Source: Paenibacillus tundrae
GTDB taxonomy: Bacteria; Bacillota; Bacilli; Paenibacillales; Paenibacillaceae
Direction of reading: 5' to 3'
DNA: 64,000 nt
Assembly: GCF_036884255.1 (NCBI RefSeq)
Contig: NZ_CP145605.1
Location: 2,604,001-2,668,000 of the forward strand
Of this stretch, positions 22,979-32,161 are shown piece by piece. Within the stretch, counting starts at the first letter, position 1, and each line of letters starts with the position of its first letter. A program made the translations under genes and the position numbers. The notes beneath the pieces are model-generated. The model saw only the letters and a list, made by a program, of their open reading frames with translations. It had not been told where the DNA came from and searched no databases.

Positions 22979-23560
22979 ATGTTAATGTCCTATCAACTAG
23001 AACGAGCAAAAGTACGGATGAAATCGAAAGAAATAACCGTCGTTGTATTACAGCAAAAAGATATAAATGTTGAAATAAGAGAAGAGCTAGGTCGAATATT
23101 GCTAATGGATGCTGCTGACTGCCAAGAGATGTTTCTCTTATCAAGTCTTTTTAGGCATAGTATGCAAACTCATGATGTTATATTTTTAGAACGTGATAAG
23201 GATTCGAATATGGATTTATTTATTTTCAACGGAGCTATCCACCCACTCACAATGAAGGATCTAAGAAAAATCAAGGCTTCTACTCGATTCACCAAAGCAG
23301 AGGTATACCGCCTAACTCTAGAAAATAGTCATGATGATTCAATGTGGGACACGTGGGAGCATTGGAAGTACGAAGAACAATTGAGGATTAAGACTGATCA
23401 AGATATCGGAGTCATCAATGCATCGCAACTGGGATTGGAACTTTTGTTTCATCAATGCGCCTATCTTGCGAGTTCATTTACGGGACATTCTCATATGGAT
23501 TGGAATTCCACCCAATCCTCCATTGAATTAATCATTCGAAATATAGCTCGAAATGATTAA
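22979..23560 (+). CDS. Protein of unknown function
   Basis: 193 residues, soluble. KSKEITVVVLQQKDINVEIR at the N-terminus, DAADCQEMFLLSSLFRHSMQ, and a C-terminal ASQLGLELLFHQCAYLASSF. No motif I can name. The start at 22979 is set by GGAG 8 bp upstream. An in-frame ATG at 22961 lies before that site. Confidence 0.65.
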   Translation: MLMSYQLERAKVRMKSKEITVVVLQQKDINVEIREELGRILLMDAADCQEMFLLSSLFRHSMQTHDVIFLERDKDSNMDLFIFNGAIHPLTMKDLRKIKASTRFTKAEVYRLTLENSHDDSMWDTWEHWKYEEQLRIKTDQDIGVINASQLGLELLFHQCAYLASSFTGHSHMDWNSTQSSIELIIRNIARND

Positions 23561-23642
23561 TAGCGACGCTAGGTTGGATTGAACGCATAGAATCTGCAGG
23601 CAACACCATGATGTGTATCCGTTGCTTAAGGGGAGATAAACA

Positions 23643-24044
23643 TTGGAACGAGAAACGGCAGTCGAAGTTATTAATCAATATTTCAGATCATGGGTTGAGA
23701 AGGATTTTAATCTCTTTGTCGGAAGCATTCATGAAGAAGCAATTGTAAGGGAGTGCACGGGAGAAGTAATTCAAGGTCGAGATGAACTGAATCGATGGTT
23801 TAAACAGTGGAACGGTAGCGACAATGAGGTTATGTATTGGGATATTCATAATATCGGCTTCGATTACGAGCAGATGACAGCTTTTGTTGAATGGAAGTTC
23901 AAATGCAAGTATAAGGGCACAACGTATGAATGGGATGGCACTAGTATAGTTTACTTTGAGAACTCATTAATTATAGAACTGAATGAATATGAGATGAAGA
24001 AAGATAAATCTTATCCATACAAACAAGATAGCGTTGCTATCTAG
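23643..24044 (+). CDS. SnoaL/NTF2-like protein
   Basis: 133 residues: AVEVINQYFRSWVEKDFNLF, IVRECTGEVIQGRDELNRWF and a run of beta strands (MTAFVEWKFKCKYKGTTYEW) that form the NTF2-like cone. The family includes small isomerases and ligand-binding proteins. The start is TTG with GGGGAG upstream. Confidence 0.8.
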   Translation: MERETAVEVINQYFRSWVEKDFNLFVGSIHEEAIVRECTGEVIQGRDELNRWFKQWNGSDNEVMYWDIHNIGFDYEQMTAFVEWKFKCKYKGTTYEWDGTSIVYFENSLIIELNEYEMKKDKSYPYKQDSVAI

Positions 24045-24169
24045 TAATCTGAGTTCTACTGAATTGTTTTGGAAATAAGCTCTCCGCCCTTAAAGCGTAT
24101 GGGATTGTGAACTAGGGTTTTTAATAGATTGGACTGAACAATATAGTTTCATCAAAAGGAGGTCATCTA

Positions 24170-24631
24170 TTGTCTTATTCAATAAATGAAATGACCGTAG
24201 GATTTGCTGAAGAGATACTGCATTGGAAATATGAACAACCGTATGATTTCTATGATAATGAACTTTCATTAGAGGCATTGGATGAATTAATAAATAGCTC
24301 CTATTACGTTCTTTTAGATATTCATGATGAACTGATTGGGTTTATGTGTATGGGGAGTTCAGCTCAGGTTCCGAATGAAACTTATGTTTATGGTGAAAAT
24401 TACATCGATCTTGGAATAGGCATGAATCCAGAATTAACTGGAAAAGGGCAGGGAACTTTATTTTTCTCAAGTGTATTGAGTTTCATCGTGGATACATTTG
24501 AACATAGTGCTTACCGCTTAACAGTCGCAGCATTTAACCAAAGAGCAATTCATCTTTACCAGAAATTCGGATTTATTACTGTGGATCGATTTAGTAAAGG
24601 AGATTATGAGTTCATTGTCATGATCAAGTGA
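24170..24631 (+). CDS. GNAT acetyltransferase
   Basis: 153 residues: the opening NEMTVGFAEEILHWKYEQPY, GIGMNPELTGKGQGTLFFSS (acetyl-CoA loop TGKGQG) and YRLTVAAFNQRAIHLYQKFG. Complete single-domain GNAT. The start is TTG with AAAGGAGG upstream. Confidence 0.88.
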   Translation: MSYSINEMTVGFAEEILHWKYEQPYDFYDNELSLEALDELINSSYYVLLDIHDELIGFMCMGSSAQVPNETYVYGENYIDLGIGMNPELTGKGQGTLFFSSVLSFIVDTFEHSAYRLTVAAFNQRAIHLYQKFGFITVDRFSKGDYEFIVMIK

Positions 24632-24735
24632 ATAAAGACATTTAGTGCGTAATGAATAATTAAACGCAAGTTGAGTTGTTTTGAGAGAAGCAAGCACATG
24701 CCTTAGTGGAAAATCGAAAAGGAGCTTGATTTGAG

Positions 24736-25707
24736 ATGACCAATGAACAGCTAATGCTTCTGCTAAATAATTACGATGTGGATCGGCCAGAACTGACGTT
24801 TCTAAGACATAACGAAAATAGGACTTACCGGGTTCAGGACAGCGCTGGCAAACAGTACCTACTTCGTATTCATGATCCCTTTGTGCAGGAGATGAAGGGA
24901 TTACAGCACACTGAAGCAGGTGTTTTGGCAGAACTGGATATGTTGGAGCGATGGGGTCAATGGTACAAGGATGAAGTGCAGAAGCCAGTGCGGAACCAAA
25001 GCGGCCAACTTGTCACGACTTTTGAAGGAGATGGATACAAACTGAATGCATCGCTTCTTACTTGGATGGAAGGTCGTGATCTGACTAAGGAAGATACACA
25101 AAATGCAGCAGTTATCAAGAAACTGGGCACGCATATGTCAGAGCTGCATGCCTTTTTTAATCAGTACATTCCAGTCGGTATGGAAGCACGACCGAGCCAG
25201 GGGAAAGCCTACAACGAACGAATGGCACAGGTAATCTATTCAGGTGTTCCTCAAGGTCTTTTTACATCTGCGGATGCGGTAATTATTGATAATACGTTAC
25301 GATTGATAAACTCTCGTTTGTCGGATGAAGGTGGGAATGAAGGGCCAGATCTTATTCACGGCGATGTAGGCTTGGGGAATGCGATTTGGACAGCGAATGG
25401 CGACTTACGGTTTATCGACTTCGGGTTCTATGGAAAGGGATACGCCCAAACAGATGTGGCAATGGGGGCTTTGATGCTACCTTCAGATCGCCGTGATGCT
25501 TTTCTTGAGGCGTATTATGGTGGAAAGGGTTGCTCAGAGAATGAGTTGTTGCAGTTGGAAGGTTTTATGCTCGCAGCGATCATCGGGTTCTATGTTTTTC
25601 AGTTTGGGAACGAGAAAATGCATGATTGGATGCGTGAGCGAATGCCGATATTATGTGCCGAACGCTGCAAACCTTTTTTACGAGGAGAACGGATTTTATA
25701 TCAATAA
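24736..25707 (+). CDS. APH-family phosphotransferase
   Basis: 323 residues with the aminoglycoside-phosphotransferase/homoserine-kinase fold. The N-lobe has ENRTYRVQDSAGKQYLLRIH (Lys/Arg-rich), the catalytic loop is LIHGDVGLGNAIW (HGDxxxxN) and the metal loop is LRFIDFGFYGKGYAQTDVAM. It probably phosphorylates a small hydroxyl compound. A foreign gene fragment starts inside its last codons in another frame, so its own C-terminus may have been shortened. Ribosome site AAAGGAG. Confidence 0.87.
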   Translation: MTNEQLMLLLNNYDVDRPELTFLRHNENRTYRVQDSAGKQYLLRIHDPFVQEMKGLQHTEAGVLAELDMLERWGQWYKDEVQKPVRNQSGQLVTTFEGDGYKLNASLLTWMEGRDLTKEDTQNAAVIKKLGTHMSELHAFFNQYIPVGMEARPSQGKAYNERMAQVIYSGVPQGLFTSADAVIIDNTLRLINSRLSDEGGNEGPDLIHGDVGLGNAIWTANGDLRFIDFGFYGKGYAQTDVAMGALMLPSDRRDAFLEAYYGGKGCSENELLQLEGFMLAAIIGFYVFQFGNEKMHDWMRERMPILCAERCKPFLRGERILYQ

Positions 25708-25879
25708 TGGATTTTCTAAAATACTTATTAAACAAGAGGGACAAATCGTAGGCAGTTACTGGATTTATGACGAATTGTATCGTACAGATCGTGGATATGA
25801 AGTGCATGTACTTTTTTCTGGTGTAGGAGATCCCGAATGCATTATTCGTTGTGAGGATATTATTATAGCAGAAGAGTGA
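25673..25879 (+). pseudogene. Gene fragment overlapping the phosphotransferase end
   Basis: A second frame reads LFYEENGFYINNGFSKILIK, then QEGQIVGSYWIYDELYRTDR and HVLFSGVGDPECIIRCEDII to a stop at 25879, with no start or ribosome site of its own. The first codons overlap the last 12 codons of the phosphotransferase. It is the 3' part of a lost gene joined at about 25673. Confidence 0.5.
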
Positions 25880-26000
25880 ACAACATTTTAATGATAAATT
25901 TTACATAAGCATGATCCAGATTTCATTAAATTCTACACCACCTTGGATATACTTAGTTTGCTTGAATATAGCGAATGAAAAGGACTAGGTGGTAGAAAAA

Positions 26001-26540
26001 ATGTTGAAAAAACGTGACTTACACGAATGCCATTCACTTTATAGCTTGATGACAGATCCTATGGTGTTTCCTTACGTTCGTTATGCATGTCAGACCTATG
26101 AAGAATACTTGTTTGTAACGAAACAGTTGATTGCTGAAGAAGAACAAAATACATCTATTTCGAGAACCATTCTGAATGAAACGGGATCTCCTATTGGTAC
26201 GATTGATCTATATCATATTGTGAATAAAACGGGCTTCTTGGCCACATGGATTGGTAGTCCGTATTTTGGAAAAGGGTATAACCAAAGAGCGAAAGAATCT
26301 TTTTTGGTTGAACTGTTTCTTGAACATCATATTGAGACGGTATTTATCAAGATTCGTGAGCAAAATATTCGTTCGAGAAAGGCAATAGAGAAATTACCTT
26401 ACGTGAAGCTAGCGAATGAATTATATCCTGCTGTCTATCAAACGATTAATCGAACGGAGAAGATCTATGATCTATACCGTGTCGAGCGTGTAGATTTTAT
26501 AGGAAACAGTAAGGAGATCCAGCACGAGATCGCTACGTAA
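26001..26540 (+). CDS. GNAT acetyltransferase
   Basis: 179 residues. PMVFPYVRYACQTYEEYLFV, FLATWIGSPYFGKGYNQRAK (acetyl-CoA loop FGKGYN) and FIKIREQNIRSRKAIEKLPY. It is similar to the small GNATs that copy with RimJ. The start ATG 26001 has TAGGTGG upstream. A GTG at 25989 overlaps that site. Confidence 0.86.
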   Translation: MLKKRDLHECHSLYSLMTDPMVFPYVRYACQTYEEYLFVTKQLIAEEEQNTSISRTILNETGSPIGTIDLYHIVNKTGFLATWIGSPYFGKGYNQRAKESFLVELFLEHHIETVFIKIREQNIRSRKAIEKLPYVKLANELYPAVYQTINRTEKIYDLYRVERVDFIGNSKEIQHEIAT

Positions 26541-26595
26541 CAGCAATTTCAAAAACGCATAAGTAGCGAATAGAGCGGATCATAATAAAGTACCA

Positions 26596-26636
26596 AGGAG
26601 CGTCGTCAGAGTTGACGGCGTTATTTGCTTTTTCAA
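26596..26636 (+). terminator. Probable rho-independent terminator
   Basis: AGCGTCGTC (26599-26607) pairs with GACGGCGTT (26614-26622) with two wobble pairs and a six-base loop. It is followed by ATTTGCTTTTT. It lies 60 bp after the GNAT stop, one of few terminators visible in the 13.5-43.6 kb block. Confidence 0.55.
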
Positions 26637-26763
26637 CAAAATGGACGGTAATTCTATTAATATATGTGCTATAGGAAAAATTAGGTTTATAATAACATAA
26701 ATATAAAAATCAATATGAAACTGGAATGTATGAGAGCCCTATTAATGGCAAGGAGGGTTAGTC

Positions 26764-27555
26764 TTGACGGATCATGAAGAGGTGCTTGCGGGTGGTAACG
26801 TGAACGAAGTGATCAAAATTGGGGACACCGTTCGCCGTAACTCACAAAATGCATACGTGAATGCATTACTGGTGCATCTTGAAAAGGTTGGGTTGCCTAC
26901 TGTACCTAGATATCTAGGTGTAGATGTACTGGGAAGAGAAATCTTTTCTTATCTTGAGGGAGTAGTTCCCGGTAACCAGTATCCTGAGATGGAAAGGTAT
27001 ATGTGGTCAGACGAAGTTCTAATACAACAAGCGAAGCTTCTGAGGAGCTACCATGATGCAACTGTCGGATTTACAACATCACTGAAGTCTCAGAATGATT
27101 ATCCTGATTCAAGCCAACATGAGGTTGTCTGCCATAACGACGCTACACCCTACAATATGGTGTTTCAAGACAAGCTTCCTGTGGGAATCATTGATTTTGA
27201 TATGGCGGGCAAAGGGCCGCGGATATGGGACATCGTTTATACACTCTACACTTCTGTTCCACTTGCTGGGTTCTCGCCAGGTGAGGCTGATTGCATTGTG
27301 GTTCCCTATGACCCAGAAGAGCATGCCCTTATGCGGAAAAGAAGAATTATGTTATTTTTTGATACCTATGGTATAGATATACCAACAGACCTTAAACAGT
27401 GGGTTATACGGCGCATCCACACAATGTGTAATACACTAATTTCTCGCGCAGCATCCGGAGATCCAGCTTTTGTTAAACTCATTGAAGAAGGCCATCTAGC
27501 TCATTATGAGGAAGAAATACGATTTCTTGAAAAGCATTTTGATGACTGGAGCTAA
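26764..27555 (+). CDS. APH-family phosphotransferase
   Basis: 263 residues. The catalytic loop is EVVCHNDATPYNMVF (HND in place of HGD, usual in this subgroup) and the metal loop is PVGIIDFDMAGKGPRIWDIV. The N-lobe is short, with GGNVNEVIKIGDTVRRNS. It is complete. The substrate is unknown; similar genes are called aminoglycoside phosphotransferases without proof. The start is TTG with AAGGAGG upstream. Confidence 0.9.
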   Translation: MTDHEEVLAGGNVNEVIKIGDTVRRNSQNAYVNALLVHLEKVGLPTVPRYLGVDVLGREIFSYLEGVVPGNQYPEMERYMWSDEVLIQQAKLLRSYHDATVGFTTSLKSQNDYPDSSQHEVVCHNDATPYNMVFQDKLPVGIIDFDMAGKGPRIWDIVYTLYTSVPLAGFSPGEADCIVVPYDPEEHALMRKRRIMLFFDTYGIDIPTDLKQWVIRRIHTMCNTLISRAASGDPAFVKLIEEGHLAHYEEEIRFLEKHFDDWS

Positions 27556-27696
27556 ATTAACAATTCATCAATCGTACAGGACAATTCATATCAGACTAAC
27601 TCCTCTACAATCTTGTTTGTATTATGAGAATAATGAATGATGAATAAATACACAAGTGAAAGATAACTCCGGTAAAATAAGTAAGGAGTGAGAACA

Positions 27697-27882
27697 ATGT
27701 ACAATAAAAAATCTACAATGACATGGATCTGGATTATTGTATTAGCTGTAGAGTTGTTGTTGATGTCTGGATTGACTCAGCGAGTTCATTCGATGGAAGA
27801 GTTTATATTTCATATTACTTTAATTGTGGTGACTTTAGTGGTAGGTAGCGTAATTGTGTTGTCAACAGGAAAGAAATCATGA
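27697..27882 (+). CDS. Small membrane protein
   Basis: 61 residues with two hydrophobic helices (about residues 8-25, MTWIWIIVLAVELLLMSG, and 37-56, HITLIVVTLVVGSVIVLSTG) and a short HSMEEF loop. Function unknown. ATG 27697 has AAGGAGTG upstream; an in-frame upstream start would lie before that site. Confidence 0.75.
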   Translation: MYNKKSTMTWIWIIVLAVELLLMSGLTQRVHSMEEFIFHITLIVVTLVVGSVIVLSTGKKS

Positions 27883-27940
27883 AGGTCTTTTAAACAACTA
27901 TAATGATACAACTGCTATTTAAAATGAAGGAGCTAATCGT

Positions 27941-28501
27941 ATGAATCCAATCTTAATGGAGTTCCCAGACCAATTTACTACCGAACGATTGTTGATTAGA
28001 TGCCCTCTACCTGGGGATGGAAAGGTTGTCTATGAATCGATCATTTCGTCCATTCAGGAGTTGAGAGAATGGCTCCCTTTTGCTCATAAGGAGCAACGAG
28101 AAGAAGTGGTGGAAGCAAATCTGAGAGAAGCTCGGTTAAACTATTTGAAGAGGGAAGACCTTAGATTGCTTATTTTTCATAGGGAGACTAATGAATTTAT
28201 CGGATCATCTGGGTTGCATCATCCAAATTGGGATGTTCCCAAATTCGAAATAGGTTATTGGATCGATAGTCGTCACAGTGGGAAAGGTTACATGACTGAG
28301 GCGGTAGAAGGCATTACAGAATTTGCATTCAATGAATTGAAGGCGAGAAGAGTACTTATACGCTGTGACACATTGAATAACAAGAGTAGAGCGATCCCAG
28401 AGAGGTTAGGCTTCACATTAGAAGGTATATTGCGAAATGATGATACAAGTGTAGATGGAAGTACTCTTCGAGATACATGCATATTTGCCAAAGTGAAATG
28501 A
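27941..28501 (+). CDS. GNAT acetyltransferase, RimJ/RimL type
   Basis: 186 residues. FTTERLLIRCPLPGDGKVVY, FEIGYWIDSRHSGKGYMTEA (acetyl-CoA loop SGKGYM) and the C-terminal RAIPERLGFTLEGILRND. Complete. Ribosome site AAGGAG. Confidence 0.92.
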   Translation: MNPILMEFPDQFTTERLLIRCPLPGDGKVVYESIISSIQELREWLPFAHKEQREEVVEANLREARLNYLKREDLRLLIFHRETNEFIGSSGLHHPNWDVPKFEIGYWIDSRHSGKGYMTEAVEGITEFAFNELKARRVLIRCDTLNNKSRAIPERLGFTLEGILRNDDTSVDGSTLRDTCIFAKVK

Positions 28502-28569
28502 AGAGACTGGAAGTGGAAGATGATTCAGTTTACTCATCAATTTGCTTGGATGCTAGGGAGGAATGACTT

Positions 28570-29511
28570 ATGCAATATAGAGGATGGTCTGGAGATATTC
28601 ATGAATACGCTTTATCAAGTGAATACACTATTCAATTAGCGGATCCTGAAGAGTGGGGCAAGTTTTGCTCCGTTTATTATAACATTCGTTATATCGGTTT
28701 CTTTAGGGAAGAGGGCTTTAACTCTTCTCAACGAAATACGTACTGGATCTATCGAGGAGAGTCAAGAGTAGGTGGAGTACGAATAGAGCCTAATGTTATA
28801 TATCATTTATTCTACATCCCTCCATTTCTCGATTCATTTAAAGTATTGAGTCTTCTTAAACAACTATTAATGAGTTGGTCTGACCGAACTAAACCTATTA
28901 AAACCTATGAAATTCTTTCGGATCAGGTTGATTTATACGCTAGAGCTGGGTTTTGGCCAGATGAATTCAGGTGTCGATGGATGCAGCGTCCCACGGAACA
29001 GTTCAACATCGTATGGGATCATAATTTTAGTATTGAAAGCCCACTGATTATTGACAATCAGCAGGGAGCTAAGAAATTTAGTAAAGAAGACGAAATTGCA
29101 AATTGTGATTTTAATAGCTTTGTAGGGAGCCTAGAGGCAGTAAGGAGAAAGAAGTTCTTGCTTGAAGATTTTGTCCCTCATGAAGATCCTAATTATACAA
29201 ATGAGATATTAAATCAGGCGTCTACCCTTGTGTATGATCAAGAAACGGGTCAGCTTATTGCGAATTGTCGGCTTTGTTTGCAAGATAATCAAGCGGCTGT
29301 TTACAGTGTAGGCGTCATTCCTGCTTACCGAGGAAGAGGGATTGCTACACGTATGTTGCAACGAGCCTTGACGGTCATTAAAGATCATTATCCAGTACTG
29401 AGATTGTATGTGATGGAGGGTAATGATGCGGAGTCTTTGTACTACAATCTCGGCTTTGTTCAAGGCGAGTTGGAGGTACAAACGATGTACATACCTGCGA
29501 TTGAATCATAG
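28570..29511 (+). CDS. Two-part GNAT acetyltransferase
   Basis: 313 residues. The C-terminal GNAT domain has AVYSVGVIPAYRGRGIATRM (loop RGRGIA) and LRLYVMEGNDAESLYYNLGF. The N-terminal half (residues 1-150) has NTYWIYRGESRVGGVRIEP, which looks like a second, degenerate GNAT lobe. Tandem GNATs of this kind are known. Ribosome site GGGAGG. Confidence 0.82.
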   Translation: MQYRGWSGDIHEYALSSEYTIQLADPEEWGKFCSVYYNIRYIGFFREEGFNSSQRNTYWIYRGESRVGGVRIEPNVIYHLFYIPPFLDSFKVLSLLKQLLMSWSDRTKPIKTYEILSDQVDLYARAGFWPDEFRCRWMQRPTEQFNIVWDHNFSIESPLIIDNQQGAKKFSKEDEIANCDFNSFVGSLEAVRRKKFLLEDFVPHEDPNYTNEILNQASTLVYDQETGQLIANCRLCLQDNQAAVYSVGVIPAYRGRGIATRMLQRALTVIKDHYPVLRLYVMEGNDAESLYYNLGFVQGELEVQTMYIPAIES

Positions 29512-29551
29512 GTACATAATGATGCTGTCTACGAACATGAGGAGGAACGAA

Positions 29552-30205
29552 ATGAACAGTAGATTGATTCTCATTGATGGGATGCCTTGTTCGGGTAAAT
29601 CCACAACAGGACTTGCTATACAAGAGCAATTGAATGAGCTAAATATCTCCAATGTATTCTACCATGAATTAGATGATCACCACCCACTTCGCATTTACGA
29701 CCGACAATTCACTTCATTTTCTATTGTAGAGGAGGCAGAATGGTTTATTGCAAAAGTGGAGCAGTTGTTTACTGACTTTGTCAATAATCCAATTCATCGT
29801 AATCAGATTACAATTGTGGAGAGCAGCACTTTTCAAAATACAATTGGCTTCGCATATAACATGCAAATGAGCGAAGATCGAATAATGGATCTGACCCGGA
29901 GGATTCAAAATATACTTAGCGCTCTTAACCCTGAACTTATCTATGTATATCAAGATAATGTAGAGCAACATTGGAGATGGATATGCGATGTTCGTGGACC
30001 TGAGTTTACGCAAGGTCGTTGCGGGCTCTATTCCGATGATGACTTTGTTGAAGCAGGGAAGTTTTGGACGAAAAATCAAGATTTCGTTTGTAATATCGTT
30101 CAGCATTGGGATATTCCCAAACTCATCATACAGAACAAAGGATATAAGTGGGATGAATACAAGCTCAACATATTTGAATTTCTAAAGTTAGCAGATTCTA
30201 AATAA
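29552..30205 (+). CDS. P-loop kinase-like protein
   Basis: 217 residues. Walker A LILIDGMPCSGKSTTGLAIQ, then FYHELDDHHPLRIYD. The lid region and C-terminus have WICDVRGPEFTQGRCGLYSD. It is a small-molecule or nucleoside kinase-like protein, substrate unknown. ATG 29552 has GAGGAGG upstream. A much earlier in-frame start (29423) would overlap the GNAT gene and is rejected. Confidence 0.85.
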   Translation: MNSRLILIDGMPCSGKSTTGLAIQEQLNELNISNVFYHELDDHHPLRIYDRQFTSFSIVEEAEWFIAKVEQLFTDFVNNPIHRNQITIVESSTFQNTIGFAYNMQMSEDRIMDLTRRIQNILSALNPELIYVYQDNVEQHWRWICDVRGPEFTQGRCGLYSDDDFVEAGKFWTKNQDFVCNIVQHWDIPKLIIQNKGYKWDEYKLNIFEFLKLADSK

Positions 30206-30245
30206 CAGTCGAGTCGATAATACAATTTCAGTAGGAGCATAGCCA

Positions 30246-30338
30246 ATGAATTTAAAAGAAAAGTTAATCTTGATTAAGAAAAATGATTACGAAGCACCTC
30301 CAGATGCCTTCCTATTGGTACAAGAAATGATCAATTAA
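30246..30338 (+). pseudogene. DUF2785-like N-terminal fragment
   Basis: 30 codons from ATG 30246 (good AGGAG site): MNLKEKLILIKKNDYEAPPD, then AFLLVQEMIN and a stop. It resembles the first residues of DUF2785 proteins, which are about 200 residues long; the remainder is missing. The family call is from memory of the motif and not checked. Confidence 0.5.
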
Positions 30339-30392
30339 CCAGCTTAGAAAGTGGTATAGCCAGCAGAGCTGAGCAAGTAAAGGAGAACCAGG

Positions 30393-30632
30393 TTGAAGAA
30401 ATACATTGAAATTGGTGTAGGCAATACATGGTTTATTCGAACTGAATTGGAGCATGAAGATGGAACAGAAACGGAAATTAAGGGAATCTATTCGCCTTTC
30501 CAGCTGAAATCAATATATTTCCGAGTATGGTTCGGTAAACGAGTGTTCATCATGGATACGAGAGAAGGCATGAAGTTAGCAAAGAAAGATAAGAAGAAAT
30601 ACAAGCTCATTCTTGGGTTTTACGGCATATAG
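30393..30632 (+). CDS. DUF3977 family protein
   Basis: 79 residues: KKYIEIGVGNTWFIRTELEH, SIYFRVWFGKRVFIMDTREG and KKKYKLILGFYG, matching the full length of DUF3977. Function unknown. The start is TTG with AAAGGAG upstream. Confidence 0.88.
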   Translation: MKKYIEIGVGNTWFIRTELEHEDGTETEIKGIYSPFQLKSIYFRVWFGKRVFIMDTREGMKLAKKDKKKYKLILGFYGI

Positions 30633-30656
30633 ATCACGAATTGGAAAGGGGAAAAG

Positions 30657-31037
30657 ATGATGAGAGCCATTAAACAATCGCTGCGGATCTGTATGGCACT
30701 TTTTCTCGCCATCATCGTAATTTCTGGATGCCGAGCAATGGATGATAGTACCGGTTCAATTTCTAGCTGGGCGTATTCGTTTGTTGTGTGGAACAATCAC
30801 ACGTATAGCATTACCAATGAAACACTACTAAGAGAAGAGATCGATCATGACATAGGTCAAGTGAAACATTATTCTGACAAAGAAGGGTCATATAGAGATG
30901 GCTTCTCCAACAAATATCCAGTAGGCACGAAGTTATATAAGATCAAGGATGTAGAGACAACCGAATATATAGCTGTAGAAATACAAGAAGATCAATTCAT
31001 CAAAGCTACCAATGAAAATTTATCCGGGGATAAGTAG
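30657..31037 (+). CDS. Lipoprotein of unknown function
   Basis: 126 residues. Type II signal peptide ending in VISGC (lipobox), Cys25 predicted to be lipidated. The body has WNNHTYSITNETLLREEIDH and SNKYPVGTKLYKIKDVET, a pattern found in short Bacillus lipoproteins. Start ATG 30657 or 30660 with AAGGGGA upstream. It precedes another membrane-anchored protein, probably in the same transcript. Confidence 0.82.
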   Translation: MMRAIKQSLRICMALFLAIIVISGCRAMDDSTGSISSWAYSFVVWNNHTYSITNETLLREEIDHDIGQVKHYSDKEGSYRDGFSNKYPVGTKLYKIKDVETTEYIAVEIQEDQFIKATNENLSGDK

Positions 31038-31076
31038 CGCTTGGAAGGAGAAATGAATACATTCGAGGAGTGGAAG

Positions 31077-31622
31077 ATGAAAAGAACAATCATTGGATTA
31101 TTCAGTGTAATTATTGCGTCTAATGTCGTTTGGGGCTGGCTGTACTTAAATAAGGTGAATGAGCAACCCAACCATAGTTCAAGTAATATAGCAAACAAAG
31201 CTGTACAAATGTATGAATTGAATGGAACAGGAGATATGTGGGACGTTTCGGACTATAAAATTATTATCACACCGAATCAGATCCAACGAGGTCATGCAAG
31301 CTTAACGTTTAAAGGTGACCCAAGAAGTATCAGTGACAGCAACTACTATAAATTAGATATACAGGAGAAAGATCCTGAAGGTAATTATAGTAAGATGCTT
31401 TCGCATGTAGCCACCTCTCACGATGGTCCTATTACAATTCTCAATAATGATAATCTTAAGAATATAGGCTATGTAACTAGTGATTATGCGTATGATGAGC
31501 TGAAGAAGGATCGACAGAATTATGCGAGTACGTTTCTTAGGGTCACATGGAATGATAATGACGGAAAGCTACATTCTGAGGATATTTACCTTACGATAGA
31601 AAATGAAATCATGCTGGAGTAA
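31077..31622 (+). CDS. Membrane-anchored extracytoplasmic protein
   Basis: 181 residues. One N-terminal membrane segment (TIIGLFSVIIASNVVWGWLY), then a soluble beta-rich domain with VSDYKIIITPNQIQRGHASL, FLRVTWNDNDGKLHSEDIYL. No lipobox. ATG 31077 follows GAGGAGTGG at good spacing; ATG 31053 and TTG 31041 upstream are less likely. Function unknown. Confidence 0.75.
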   Translation: MKRTIIGLFSVIIASNVVWGWLYLNKVNEQPNHSSSNIANKAVQMYELNGTGDMWDVSDYKIIITPNQIQRGHASLTFKGDPRSISDSNYYKLDIQEKDPEGNYSKMLSHVATSHDGPITILNNDNLKNIGYVTSDYAYDELKKDRQNYASTFLRVTWNDNDGKLHSEDIYLTIENEIMLE

Positions 31623-31682
31623 CCAGTGGGAATGAAGATTATTGAACAGTCTATTACATTGGGGGAGAAAAGGAGAATAACA

Positions 31683-32108
31683 ATGACGTTACATATAACC
31701 AATGTGAACAATGATGAAATGAAAAATTTTGTGAGAGACCATGTGTTCTATTATAACATGGATCATTTTCCAGACGAGATCAAAGGCAGATATCAAGAGA
31801 TACACCTATTTCTTCAAGATGAAGAAGGTCAAGTCTATGGTGGAATCCTGGGTGAGACGTGCTGGAACTGGCTTGAGATTCATTATTTATTTGTCGAACC
31901 TAGCCTAAGAGGCCAGGGGTATGGGAGGAAACTGATTCAAGAAGTAGAGAAGATAGCTCTGGAGAAAAAATGTGATTTCATCAAAGTAGACACATTAAGC
32001 TTTCAAGCCTTGGATTTTTATAAAAAAGAAGGCTACGAGGTGTATGGCAAGATTGAAAATGCAGGAGGCTACACACATTATTATATGAAAAAAGAATTGA
32101 ATTCATAA
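31683..32108 (+). CDS. GNAT acetyltransferase
   Basis: 141 residues. LEIHYLFVEPSLRGQGYGRK (loop RGQGYG), then DFIKVDTLSFQALDFYKKEG and a C-terminal YTHYYMKKEL. This is a common Bacilli GNAT with a typical length near 140. ATG 31683 has AAAGGAG upstream; a GTG at 31626 in frame has none. Confidence 0.9.
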   Translation: MTLHITNVNNDEMKNFVRDHVFYYNMDHFPDEIKGRYQEIHLFLQDEEGQVYGGILGETCWNWLEIHYLFVEPSLRGQGYGRKLIQEVEKIALEKKCDFIKVDTLSFQALDFYKKEGYEVYGKIENAGGYTHYYMKKELNS

Positions 32109-32161
32109 AAAATAGGTGACAAGTGCAGTTGTTAAAGCGTTCTAGTATAGAGGTGAAAAAT

